A stretch of DNA of 64,000 nucleotides from positions 3,531 through 67,530 of the forward strand of contig JBLHWY010000011.1 of NCBI GenBank assembly GCA_047629195.1, read 5' to 3'. Shown here in pieces: positions 1 through 8,693 of the stretch. Position 1 is the stretch's first letter, and each line of letters starts with the position of its first letter. Both the position numbers and the translations under genes were made by a program. This stretch comes from UBA4582 sp047629195 (GTDB lineage: Bacteria > Pseudomonadota > Gammaproteobacteria > Pseudomonadales > Azotimanducaceae). The notes under the pieces are model-generated. The model searched no databases. It worked only from the letters and a program-made list of their open reading frames with translations, and had not been told where the DNA came from.

Positions 1-827
1 AGGGTCGATGTCAGATTGAAAGGCTGGCTTACTTTGCAGAGATGGGTGTCGAACAGATAAAAGATATGGAACAACTCATCATGGTTGGCACCAAAGCCCC
101 GGTCGCTTTTTTTGCTTATCCTGGCAAGCCGAGTGAATTCTATGCGCCGGGTAGCGAGTTACATACGCTAGCAGACGTTGATGAAAATGCGGAAGATGCT
201 CTCGCCAGATTAGTCGCCGCGGTGGACGCTACCTCACAAACGCCAAGGTTAGCCAAACTTGTTAAAGCAGGACCAGGTAAGGGTGAATTGTCCCCTAGAA
301 CAATAGCTCAGACCTTCGCTGAATATTTACCTGTAGATGCTATTGTTGTTGACGAGGGAGCAACCGCAGGCGGTGCATGCTACCCAAGTAGCGCTAATGC
401 TGAGCCACATGATTGGCTGACTCTCACGGGTGGCTCAATCGGTTTTGGACTACCGACAGCAATAGGTGCCGCTGTTGCATGTCCTGATAGAAAAGTTGTT
501 TGTAACCACGGTGATGGTGGTGCGATGTACACAATCCAATCACTGTGGACTATGGCGCGTGAAAATCTAGATATTTGTGTGCTGATTTTTGCCAATCGTA
601 AATATCAGATTCTGCAAATTGAGCTTGCACGGGTTGGTGCACAGACAATGAATAAGAAAACAATGGATATGCTTGATATCAGTAACCCGGATCTTGATTT
701 CGTGAAGTTGTCTGAAGGCATGGGAGTCCCCGCAACACGGGCGAATACCATCGAAGAATTTAACGAGCAATATATTGAGGCTATGAATACTCGGGGTCCT
801 CGCTTGATCGAAATTATGCTGGTTTAG
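1..827 (+). CDS. Thiamine-diphosphate-dependent enzyme, acetolactate synthase large-subunit-like (5' end cut)
   Basis: This is the C-terminal part of a TPP enzyme; the frame is open to the left edge from base 3, so the first visible Met (base 42) is not the start. About 274 residues remain, roughly half of a usual 530-570-residue enzyme. The segment holds the PYR/central-to-PP-domain part. GDGGAMYTIQSLW begins the TPP/Mg motif and an Asn (ANRKY) follows at the expected distance of about 27 residues. The family carries out decarboxylation or carboligation of 2-oxo acids. Acetolactate synthase, benzoylformate decarboxylase-like or a related lyase are all possible; the missing N-terminal half and lack of an adjacent small subunit prevent a choice. 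It is followed at 53 bp by a flavoprotein on the same strand. Confidence 0.8.
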   Translation, partial: GRCQIERLAYFAEMGVEQIKDMEQLIMVGTKAPVAFFAYPGKPSEFYAPGSELHTLADVDENAEDALARLVAAVDATSQTPRLAKLVKAGPGKGELSPRTIAQTFAEYLPVDAIVVDEGATAGGACYPSSANAEPHDWLTLTGGSIGFGLPTAIGAAVACPDRKVVCNHGDGGAMYTIQSLWTMARENLDICVLIFANRKYQILQIELARVGAQTMNKKTMDMLDISNPDLDFVKLSEGMGVPATRANTIEEFNEQYIEAMNTRGPRLIEIMLV

Positions 828-879
828 CCGATGGCGGGCTACATGTTAGTAATCACAATTATTATGTGGGGGTAGACGG

Positions 880-2103
880 ATGCGTGAATCATTTGAAGTG
901 GTCATAGTGGGTGGTGGTGCCGCGGGCATCACCGTAGCAGCAAGCCTAATTCGTAAAAATCCCTACGCCAGAATCTGCGTGATTGAACCTAGCGAGGTAC
1001 ACTACTATCAGCCAGCGCTAACCCTTGTTGGTGCTGGCATTCAAACGGTGGCGCAGAATTCGAAACTTGAAGCTCACGTGATGCCAAAGGGTGTGACATG
1101 GGTGAAAGCTAAAGTTGTTAGTTTTGAACCTGAAGAAAATTCAGTTACGACTTCCGATGGTCATCAGATCAATTACGGTTACTTGGTAATTTGTGCAGGC
1201 CTCACTTGCGATTGGGGAAAGATCGAAGGATTGAACGAGACGCTAGGTAAAAACGGTGTCAGTTCCAATTATAGTCCGGACTATGCTGCTTATACATGGG
1301 AATGTATTAAAGGGTTGCAGGCAAGCGATGGACCCGCTGTTTTTTCACAGCCTCCTATGCCAATTAAATGCCCCGGTGCACCACAAAAGATTGTTTATCT
1401 TGCAGCAGACTATTTTCAAACACTCAGCAAAATAGATATTCCTGTCATTTTCAATACTGCGACGCCGGGTATTTTTGGCGTGCCCTATTTTGCTCGAGCT
1501 TTAATGGGTGTGGTTGAACAATATGGTGTGCACTTTACTCCCTCGTCAAATCTCACCGCGGTCGACGGAGAGAAAAAGATAGCGACATTCACGGATTCAG
1601 AAGGAGTCTCAACTGAGACTCGCTTCGGTATGTTGCATGTCACGCCACCACAATGCGCCCCCAAATTTATCAGTGAAAGCGTTTTGTCAGACGACGCTGG
1701 CTGGCTTGATGTTGACAAAAACACCCTGCAAAGCACTAAGTATCCCAATATTTTCGGATTAGGTGATGCGACAAACACACCCAATTCGAAAACGGCTGCT
1801 GCGATTAGAAAGCAAGCGCCGGTAGTAGTGAAAAATTTGGCCGCTTTAAAAAGAGGAGCAGCGTTGCTTCCCGGTTACGATGGCTATGCTTCATGCCCGC
1901 TAACTACATCATACGGGAAAATGATTTTAGCTGAGTTTCGCTATGGCGGCGAAGTAACGCCAACAATTCCTCTGTCTCCTAAAGTGCCACGAACAAGCTA
2001 TTGGTATTTAAAGAAATGGGGATTAGCCATCATGTACTGGGATTATATGCTCAAGGGTTATGAATGGGACGTGCCTCATAACGTTAACTTTATAGAGGAT
2101 TAA
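880..2103 (+). CDS. Sulfide:quinone oxidoreductase-like FAD flavoprotein
   Basis: The 407-residue protein has an N-terminal Rossmann FAD motif (GGGAAG, residues 11-16). It has the SQR signature around PPMPIKCPGAPQK with Cys164, and a second conserved cysteine, Cys339, in YASCPLTTSYGK. The GLGDAT segment near residue 293 is the second FAD-contact motif. Two redox cysteines on a two-dinucleotide-domain scaffold fit the type II SQR (mitochondrial SQOR-like) group, which oxidises sulfide to sulfane sulfur and reduces quinone at the membrane. A purine-rich stretch (GGGGGTAGACGG) sits just before the ATG. Sulfide use is inferred from the family. The O-acetylhomoserine sulfhydrylase downstream would also consume sulfide, a plausible functional link. 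Confidence 0.85.
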   Translation: MRESFEVVIVGGGAAGITVAASLIRKNPYARICVIEPSEVHYYQPALTLVGAGIQTVAQNSKLEAHVMPKGVTWVKAKVVSFEPEENSVTTSDGHQINYGYLVICAGLTCDWGKIEGLNETLGKNGVSSNYSPDYAAYTWECIKGLQASDGPAVFSQPPMPIKCPGAPQKIVYLAADYFQTLSKIDIPVIFNTATPGIFGVPYFARALMGVVEQYGVHFTPSSNLTAVDGEKKIATFTDSEGVSTETRFGMLHVTPPQCAPKFISESVLSDDAGWLDVDKNTLQSTKYPNIFGLGDATNTPNSKTAAAIRKQAPVVVKNLAALKRGAALLPGYDGYASCPLTTSYGKMILAEFRYGGEVTPTIPLSPKVPRTSYWYLKKWGLAIMYWDYMLKGYEWDVPHNVNFIED

Positions 2104-2133
2104 CTTACTAGAAAAAATGAGAACAGCTTGATC

Positions 2134-2206
2134 TGGACATCCACTAAGTTTCGGAGATGGATATTTTGCTGTGGATGTCCAATTCCTTTAAGTTGCTGGA
2201 TGTCCA
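2134..2206. repeat. Three copies of a TGGAYRTCCA-type element, two forming an inverted repeat
   Basis: TGGACATCCAC (2134-2144) and GTGGATGTCCA (2171-2181) are perfect inverted copies of 11 bp. A third copy, TGGATGTCCA, lies at 2197-2206. They fill the gap between the SQR-like gene and the transporter. They could form a hairpin or be spaced operator sites; no T-tract follows. Confidence 0.5.
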
Positions 2207-2256
2207 GAAATCAGTTTTAATCGAGAACAAGAATGTTCTTTATGGAGTGAACTGAA

Positions 2257-3597
2257 ATTAGTGATCAAGGCTTAACAAAGCGTACGCTCATAGCATATTC
2301 AGGCATTACTATCCCTATGGCTGCTATGGGGATGCCGATAGCCGTTTATTTGCCTCGTTTCTACACGGAAGGCATGGGGTTGTCGCTCGTTACCGTAGGC
2401 ACAATATTCACGCTAGCACGAATCTGGGATGTGATCACCGATCCAGTGATGGGGATTGTCATAGATAAATATGACACTCGTTGGGGAAGGCGAAAACATT
2501 GGATCGCTATTTCTATACCCATATTAATGCTCTCGGTTTGGATGGTGTTTATGCCGAATCCTGAGAGTGTTTCTGCCAGCTACTTACTGTTCTGGCTAAT
2601 AGCATTATATGTTGGCTACACCATGCTGGCTATTGCACATCAGTCCTGGGGAGCAGAGCTTGCTTTAACCTATGATGCTCGTTCTCGCCTTTTTGGCTGG
2701 CGAGAGATTTTTGTTATAGCCGGGATGACCATGGTGCTTGGGCTACCTGCAACACTTGAACTCACCGGGGTGAACGGTCAGTCGGCGAAAGTTGCCAGTA
2801 TGGGTTGGTTCTGTCTTATTTTATTTCCTTTGTTAATGATTCCTACGCTTACAATGGTGCCGGATAATCACGCTAAGCCTCAATCTAGTGTGCCCTGGAG
2901 TGAAGCGATGAAGGTTCTCGCTGCAAATAAATTGATGTGGCGCCTGCTCGCGGCGGATCTTGCTTCTGGATTCGGAACAGCTGTTTCCGGAGCACTGTAC
3001 ATTTTTGTTGCAGCTTCTTATTTTAAGCTGCCGGAACATGCGAGTATTGCGCTACTGTTTTATTTCTTGGCGAGTTTTCTCGCAATGCCTCTGTGGTTGA
3101 AGCTTGCCTATAAGGTTGGCAAAGATGTTGCACTAAGGATAGCGTTGCTCTATGCAGCAATCGTTAATGTTGGCCTAATCCCAATAGCGCAGGAAGGGAG
3201 TGTCGTTGGATTGTGGGGCTTCACTATTGCCTTTGGGGTTGCATTTGGTGCTGCGCCGACCTTGCTGCGATCTATGATGGCGGATCTAACCGACGACGAT
3301 GAGCTGCGCACAGGACAGAAAAGGCCTGGGCTGTTCTTTGCATTGCTGACAACGACGAATAAGCTCGGCGCAGCATTTGCAGTTGGCGCCAGCTTCGCTA
3401 TTCTGGAAGTCGTTTTTGGTTTTGTTCCCGGAGGTGACAATTCTCAGGAAGCCTTGGATGGTCTATTGATTACTTATTCGCTGGGTACTGCATTCGGATT
3501 ATTCCTGGCATTTATTGCAATGTTGAAATATCCCCTGAACAGAGCTGCTCATGATGAGATTCGCGCAGAGCTTGAGCGCCGAGCAATCGCGACCTGA
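2257..3597 (+). CDS. MFS transporter, GPH (MelB-like) type, probable ATT start
   Basis: This is a 12-helix major facilitator; DVITDPVMG and the RWGRRKHWI loop between helices 2 and 3 are typical of the glycoside-pentoside-hexuronide:cation symporter group. The first ATG (2317) would cut into helix 1. The frame is open back to a TGA at 2248-2250, and the 20 upstream codons encode a normal family N-terminus (LTKRTLIAYSG...). No ATG, GTG or TTG occurs in that stretch, but ATT at 2257 has GGAG (2244-2247) nine bases upstream. I therefore favour the rare ATT start, giving about 446 residues. The substrate is unknown. A strong hairpin follows the stop codon. Confidence 0.75.
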   Translation: MSDQGLTKRTLIAYSGITIPMAAMGMPIAVYLPRFYTEGMGLSLVTVGTIFTLARIWDVITDPVMGIVIDKYDTRWGRRKHWIAISIPILMLSVWMVFMPNPESVSASYLLFWLIALYVGYTMLAIAHQSWGAELALTYDARSRLFGWREIFVIAGMTMVLGLPATLELTGVNGQSAKVASMGWFCLILFPLLMIPTLTMVPDNHAKPQSSVPWSEAMKVLAANKLMWRLLAADLASGFGTAVSGALYIFVAASYFKLPEHASIALLFYFLASFLAMPLWLKLAYKVGKDVALRIALLYAAIVNVGLIPIAQEGSVVGLWGFTIAFGVAFGAAPTLLRSMMADLTDDDELRTGQKRPGLFFALLTTTNKLGAAFAVGASFAILEVVFGFVPGGDNSQEALDGLLITYSLGTAFGLFLAFIAMLKYPLNRAAHDEIRAELERRAIAT

Positions 3598-3631
3598 GAC
3601 TCACCAATGTGGTTCCATTCATTGGTGAGTC
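3598..3631. terminator. 12-bp perfect hairpin after the MFS gene
   Basis: GACTCACCAATG (3598-3609) and CATTGGTGAGTC (3620-3631) pair perfectly across a 10-nt loop, starting immediately after the transporter stop codon. No T-run follows, so it may act as a transcript-end stabiliser or a weak terminator. Confidence 0.5.
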
Positions 3632-3701
3632 ATAGTAAATTCTCATCTGTTTAGAACAATCACCTCTGATTCATTATTAAATTCAAAAATGGAAGGAAAC
3701 C

Positions 3702-4976
3702 ATGAAAGACGAAACAAAACTAATCCACTCAGGCTACACCACGGATCCGACAACACATGCTGTAGCAGTGCCGATTTATCAGACAGTTGCCTATGAATTT
3801 GATAATGCACAGCACGGTGCAGATCTTTTTGATCTTGCGGTCCCCGGAAATATCTATACGCGTATCATGAACCCAACTACTGATGTGTTGGAGCAACGTG
3901 TCGCTGATCTAGAGGGTGGTGTTGGTGCTTTAGTTGTCAGCTCGGGAGCTGCTGCAATTACTTATGCAATTCAGAACATTACAGAAGTAGGCACTAATAT
4001 TGTTACAACGCCACAGCTATATGGTGGCACTTATACCCTATTTGCACATATGTTCCCTAAGCAGGGTGTTGAAGTAAGGTTTGCCGCAGACGATCAGCCG
4101 GAAAGTATTGCGGCTCTGATTGATGAAAATACTCGTGCGGTTTTTAGTGAGACGATTGGAAATCCGGCTGGAAATATTGTCGATATTGAAGCGCTGGCAA
4201 AAGTTGCGCATGAACATGGTGTACCGCTTATCGTTGATAATACGGTTGCAACCCCAATGCTAATCAAGCCGATAGCTTACGGAGCCGACATTGTTGTTCA
4301 TTCGTTAACAAAATATATGGGCGGTCACGGTACCTCGTTAGGTGGCGTGATAGTCGATTCTGGCAATTTCCCCTGGGCAGAGCATGCTGAGAGGTTTCCG
4401 ATGATGACAACGCCTGAGCCCTCTTATCATGGGGTCGTCTATACAGATGCAATGGGACCTGCAGCATTTATCGGTAGAGCACGCACTGTGCCCTTAAGAA
4501 ATACCGGTTCTACTATTTCCCCGTTTAACGCTTTCCTTATTCTGCAAGGGTTAGAGACGCTTGCGCTACGCATGGAAAGGCATTGTAGTAATGCGATGAC
4601 TGTCGCTAATTACCTCAACGACCATGCAGCTGTCGCCACTGTGAGTTTTGCCGGTTTGCCTGATAGCCAGTACTACGGTCTAGCGCAAAAGTACTGTAAT
4701 GGTACGCCTGCCAGCTTACTAACATTTGAGGTTAATGGTGGTTATGAAGCTGCGGTTAAATTCTATGATCAACTGGGCTTGTTCAAACGTCTGGTAAATA
4801 TTGGGGATGCAAAGTCTTTAGCATGTCACCCTGCCTCGACAACGCATCGTCAGATGTCATCAGAAGAGCAAGGTAAAGCAGGCGTTACCTCGGGGATGAT
4901 TCGTTTATGTGTTGGTATCGAGCATATTGACGATATTATCGCAGACCTCGAACAGGCTTTGGCAGCGGCTCAATAG
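3702..4976 (+). CDS. metY: O-acetylhomoserine sulfhydrylase (PLP enzyme)
   Basis: The 424-residue Cys/Met-metabolism PLP enzyme is full length for O-acetylhomoserine aminocarboxypropyltransferase. It opens with ETKLIHSGYTTDPTT and contains YTRIMNPTTDVLE and the PLP-lysine motif HSLTKYMGGHGTS. It would make homocysteine from O-acetylhomoserine and sulfide in methionine synthesis. AAGGAAACC lies just before the ATG. The related gamma-synthases (MetB/MetZ) are shorter, about 380-400 residues; the length and insert pattern favour MetY. It ends convergently with the next gene. Confidence 0.9.
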   Translation: MKDETKLIHSGYTTDPTTHAVAVPIYQTVAYEFDNAQHGADLFDLAVPGNIYTRIMNPTTDVLEQRVADLEGGVGALVVSSGAAAITYAIQNITEVGTNIVTTPQLYGGTYTLFAHMFPKQGVEVRFAADDQPESIAALIDENTRAVFSETIGNPAGNIVDIEALAKVAHEHGVPLIVDNTVATPMLIKPIAYGADIVVHSLTKYMGGHGTSLGGVIVDSGNFPWAEHAERFPMMTTPEPSYHGVVYTDAMGPAAFIGRARTVPLRNTGSTISPFNAFLILQGLETLALRMERHCSNAMTVANYLNDHAAVATVSFAGLPDSQYYGLAQKYCNGTPASLLTFEVNGGYEAAVKFYDQLGLFKRLVNIGDAKSLACHPASTTHRQMSSEEQGKAGVTSGMIRLCVGIEHIDDIIADLEQALAAAQ

Positions 4977-5012
4977 CAGGCATCAAGCTGCCACAACGAT
5001 TACGTTAATAAA

Positions 5013-5041
5013 GCGCCTTCAAGATGAAATATCGAAGGCGC
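5013..5041 (-). terminator. Convergent terminator hairpin
   Basis: GCGCCTTC (5013-5020) pairs with GAAGGCGC (5034-5041) between two convergent genes. Read on the minus strand the stem is followed by TTTATTAA, so it can serve the leftward gene as an intrinsic terminator. Confidence 0.5.
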
Positions 5042-5071
5042 GATTAGCGTCGATTGGGTTTATCTCTGAGC

Positions 5072-7249
5072 CTAATTAGTCGACACGGTACCCAGTATCC
5101 AGTCAACATCTGTGCTTTCCTCGCTGACCCTGAATTTTCTTAATAAGTAGTTCAGTTGAGGCGCGGCGAGTCTTAATTCTTCGAATGCTGTGCGATCAAA
5201 TTTCAATATGCTAGATTCAGTTTCGAATCGGACTGTCCCACAAACTAATTTTGCCACCGGTCGCCAGCCAAATTCAGATGACGGTGTGAGAGTCATTTCA
5301 CCTTGTACGGCCGTTCCCTTTACAAGAATGTACCAGGTGTCGCTGTTGGGTGTCAGGGATTCGCCGGCTTCCATTTCCAGATGCATACCAATTCTGCCTA
5401 CCTTCTCGATGACGGTTGAACTGAGTCCATTGAATTGGGGAAGTGCTCCAATGAGTGGTCGAATACTCCATCGACCTAGTAGGTCTTCTCTGAAGCCTTC
5501 CGCTTCAATAAATGCAGAGAAGGTTTCTTCAGCGAACACGCAAACTGTAACCGGTGTTGTCGCAACTACGGAAGCATTGCGCATTGTAGCGCCGGTAATC
5601 ACCGCCATTTCTCCGATAATGTCACCTGCTTGCAGGTTTGCTACCGTGGAGAAGTTTTTGCCGTCGTGATACACGACATTACAGTACCCAGTGAGGAGGA
5701 GATAAACATACCCTCTGGTTTCAGTATCCTGAACAATAATGACGTCTTCTGCGTTGTAGCGTCTAATTTCCTCTTCTGCTAGCAAACTACGCATCCAACG
5801 ATTTGGAAATGGTTTGCCTAACCAAACAGTCAAGTAATGGTTAACTTGCGAAGTATAAATACTAGGGTCACCGTCTATGATTGAATATCGTTTGCCTGAA
5901 CTTGCCAATGAGAAGGTGGTATTGAAATCGTTCGGTAATTCTTCGACATGGACAAATACAACGCGGTCAGATTGAGAGCTTAGTGCATCAGCAGGGTCAC
6001 CGTGTATCGCGCCTGCACCCCCGTCTGCCACCAGCATGTTGAATCTCTGAGAATAAAGGCGTTCCAGACCTTGCAATGTTTCATCGCGAACCTTGCCTTC
6101 TTTGTTCATCTCCTGGATTACGCCCATTGAATGATTGTCGCCGACAACACAGAGTTGTCTGGTGTACCCTTTGTGAATTGTTGAGAAGGTAGCGCCAATT
6201 GTTGGAATACTATGGACAGTGACATGCGGTTCAATGTTTAAACCGAAGTAGTTCACTGGCTTGCCAGGCGCTACTTCAACCAACTTAAAATGCTCGTGGA
6301 TCACGGCTTCATCCCAGCCCAAGCTACAACCTAGCTTGTCCATCGCCATGTTATAAATTTCTTTAGTTGTGATGACCTCGACTCGGTGTGGCATCATCAT
6401 CAGTGGAAACATGGTGCAGTGGTCATCGTGAAGATGAGTTAGAAAAACTGCAGAAACTTGATTTTTCGATATACCACGAGCAAATAAATGCTGATCAAGG
6501 AATGGAATCGAATCAATTAGAATGTAATCACCGTTGTAGCATAAGGCCAGACCCGTGCATGCTTCGTCGATAGTAAAGCCAGATGCACCGCCAAGAACTT
6601 CAAGTCCCATTTTTGCTAGACCGCCAGGAACATAGTCAGGCTGTACTTGGTAGGAGGGCCCGACCACTTGGTCTTCATTAAGATCGACTTTTACTTCGCC
6701 TTCATTATTTCGAATGAGATATTCATCGGTTCCGCTATGTTCGATGATCATAGAGCTTGTTTGGGCTCTACCGTTCTTAAAGGGCGTTAGATTAAAAAAG
6801 TCTTCTATTGGAATTCTTTCGCCTGCCGCATCTGACAATGCCAATGCCTCTGACACTGCCAACCATTCTTCTTTCAAGCCTTCATCGGTCTGCCAAGCGT
6901 CTAGTTCAGCTCGATTCGGGCCATTCAATGTGAGCCGTAATAATCTCAGCGCATGAGATATATCTTGTTCACTACCAACCAGATTTATCTTGCGGCCCTC
7001 GGTCAATCCGTTAGCAACGAAAAGGAAAAAGTAGAAGGGGAATTCGAGACTGTTAAGCACCGATCCATCTTTTTCTTTTACGTCTGTGAGTACGAGGGTG
7101 TCAAAAGATTTAATATTATTACGTAACAATCCTTTGAGTACTTCTGGCGGTTGACCAAATAATATCGTGCTAGCTTCGTCGCGAACGATACGACTGCCTT
7201 GCACTGGCGCCATTACTGTAGGTTTTGACATAACAGGGTACAACATCAC
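5072..7249 (-). CDS. Metallo-beta-lactamase-fold protein fused to a cyclic-nucleotide-binding-type domain
   Basis: The 725-residue protein has three parts. Residues about 1-200 match no family I recognise. Residues about 215-450 form a metallo-beta-lactamase fold: the metal motif THLHDDH is at 271-277, and GDNHS near 370 and ADGGAGAIHGD near 408 look like later metal-site regions. Residues about 490-590 form a CRP/cAMP-type beta-barrel with the phosphate-cassette-like segment GDIIGEMAVITG followed by RNAS. The last about 130 residues may be a second, degenerate barrel. This suggests a hydrolase gated by a small ligand, or a sensor with a hydrolase fold; the substrate is unknown. The start is uncertain: GTG 7249, ATG 7246 or ATG 7231, none with a good Shine-Dalgarno. 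It is divergent from the acyl-CoA dehydrogenase across 208 bp. Confidence 0.7.
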   Translation of the reverse strand: MMLYPVMSKPTVMAPVQGSRIVRDEASTILFGQPPEVLKGLLRNNIKSFDTLVLTDVKEKDGSVLNSLEFPFYFFLFVANGLTEGRKINLVGSEQDISHALRLLRLTLNGPNRAELDAWQTDEGLKEEWLAVSEALALSDAAGERIPIEDFFNLTPFKNGRAQTSSMIIEHSGTDEYLIRNNEGEVKVDLNEDQVVGPSYQVQPDYVPGGLAKMGLEVLGGASGFTIDEACTGLALCYNGDYILIDSIPFLDQHLFARGISKNQVSAVFLTHLHDDHCTMFPLMMMPHRVEVITTKEIYNMAMDKLGCSLGWDEAVIHEHFKLVEVAPGKPVNYFGLNIEPHVTVHSIPTIGATFSTIHKGYTRQLCVVGDNHSMGVIQEMNKEGKVRDETLQGLERLYSQRFNMLVADGGAGAIHGDPADALSSQSDRVVFVHVEELPNDFNTTFSLASSGKRYSIIDGDPSIYTSQVNHYLTVWLGKPFPNRWMRSLLAEEEIRRYNAEDVIIVQDTETRGYVYLLLTGYCNVVYHDGKNFSTVANLQAGDIIGEMAVITGATMRNASVVATTPVTVCVFAEETFSAFIEAEGFREDLLGRWSIRPLIGALPQFNGLSSTVIEKVGRIGMHLEMEAGESLTPNSDTWYILVKGTAVQGEMTLTPSSEFGWRPVAKLVCGTVRFETESSILKFDRTAFEELRLAAPQLNYLLRKFRVSEESTDVDWILGTVSTN

Positions 7250-7457
7250 TTAATTTGTTACTGGAGTGTAACTAAAGGAATAGACCGGGAACAGGCCGAA
7301 ATTCCTTCATGTCGAAAATACCTTAAACTATTTGTAGGCAGTGTGCAGTGATCGCGAAATTTCTATTTAAGAGGATTTGTCGAAAACTTGAGCATAAACG
7401 ATTAGAATTCTGTATCTATGCTGTTAATAAATAACCACAAGAATTTAGGGGAAATTA

Positions 7458-8612
7458 ATGAGTGAAGCTGTGCAACTTGATGAAGCCGAAGAGATGCTAT
7501 TTCGAGAAAGTGTTAAAAAATTTCTAGAGGCGGAAGTCGAACCCTTTTATGAAGCCTGGGAAACTAATGAAATTTGGCCTCGTAATCTGTGGAGCAAGCT
7601 AGGGGAAAATGGCTTTCTCTGTGTTGATATGCCCTCCGAGTATGGCGGCTTTGATGCGTCTTTTGAATTGAGTTGCGTCGTTGTTGAAGAGGTCTCGAGA
7701 GCGGGTTATGGCGCGCTGGCAGCCGGAATATCGGTTCATTCTGATATCGTCGCCCCTTATATCTTGCACCTAGGGACTGAAGAGCAGCGACAACAATGGC
7801 TTCCAGGCATGGTAAGCGGCGAGATTGTTGGCGCCATTGGAATGACAGAACCCGGCGCTGGAAGTGATCTTCAGGGTATGAAGACTTCAGCGGTAAAAGA
7901 TGGGGATGATTACATTATTAATGGACAAAAAACGTTCATAACTAACGGCCAGCACGCCGATGTAATTGTTCTGGCGGCGAAAACAGATCCTAAGCTGGGC
8001 GCGAAAGGCGTGACCTTGTTCACCGTTGACTGTCACCTTGATGGTTATCAAAAAGGTCGTAACCTTGACAAAATGGGGCTCCACTCGGGTGATACCTCTG
8101 AAATCTTTTTTCAGGATGTGAGAGTGTCCTCAAAGGAGGTCCTAGGCGGTGAAGGCCAAGGTTTTGCTAACCTGATGAATGAGCTACCGAGGGAACGCCT
8201 TATTCTGGGTGTCGGATGTGTTGCTGCCGCTGAAGGGATGTTGGAGATGACCCTCGCCTATACCCTTGAGAGACAAGCATTTGGCGAACCCATTGCGAAA
8301 CTACAGAATACGAAGTTTGTGCTGGCTGACATCAAGACAGAGATTGAATTGAACAAGGCAATGGCAGAAAAGTACGTTGTCCGTTATGTAAATGGTGAAT
8401 TAACACCCGTAGAAGCTTCAATGTGTAAGCTTGCGGCAAGCGAGATGCAGGGACGAGTCGCTGACCGATGTGTTCAATTATTCGGTGGCTACGGCTATAT
8501 GCGCGAGTACCCAATTTCACGTGCTTATGTTGATGCGCGTATACAAAGAATTTACGGCGGCACTTCAGAAATCATGAGAGAATTGATTTCGAGAAGCCTA
8601 GTAGGGCGTTAG
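7458..8612 (+). CDS. Acyl-CoA dehydrogenase, long-chain-type
   Basis: This 384-residue FAD enzyme of beta-oxidation has the signatures GAIGMTEPGAGSD (about 126-137) and the C-terminal FGGYGYMREYPISRAY then RIYGGTSEIM. The position that holds the catalytic Glu in medium- and short-chain enzymes is Gly here (YGGTSE), as in long-chain and isovaleryl types. In those the base is the Glu of a motif like LPRERL, which is present (Glu246). The electron acceptor would be ETF. GGGGAAATTA precedes the ATG. It is followed closely by the carbamoyltransferase gene. Confidence 0.9.
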   Translation: MSEAVQLDEAEEMLFRESVKKFLEAEVEPFYEAWETNEIWPRNLWSKLGENGFLCVDMPSEYGGFDASFELSCVVVEEVSRAGYGALAAGISVHSDIVAPYILHLGTEEQRQQWLPGMVSGEIVGAIGMTEPGAGSDLQGMKTSAVKDGDDYIINGQKTFITNGQHADVIVLAAKTDPKLGAKGVTLFTVDCHLDGYQKGRNLDKMGLHSGDTSEIFFQDVRVSSKEVLGGEGQGFANLMNELPRERLILGVGCVAAAEGMLEMTLAYTLERQAFGEPIAKLQNTKFVLADIKTEIELNKAMAEKYVVRYVNGELTPVEASMCKLAASEMQGRVADRCVQLFGGYGYMREYPISRAYVDARIQRIYGGTSEIMRELISRSLVGR

Positions 8613-8693
8613 GCGTATACAGCCTTGTTGCGTGCCATATGAGCAGTTATGGACTCAACGTCGAAGTCATCGGTGCTCGCCGGATCAGGTGTT

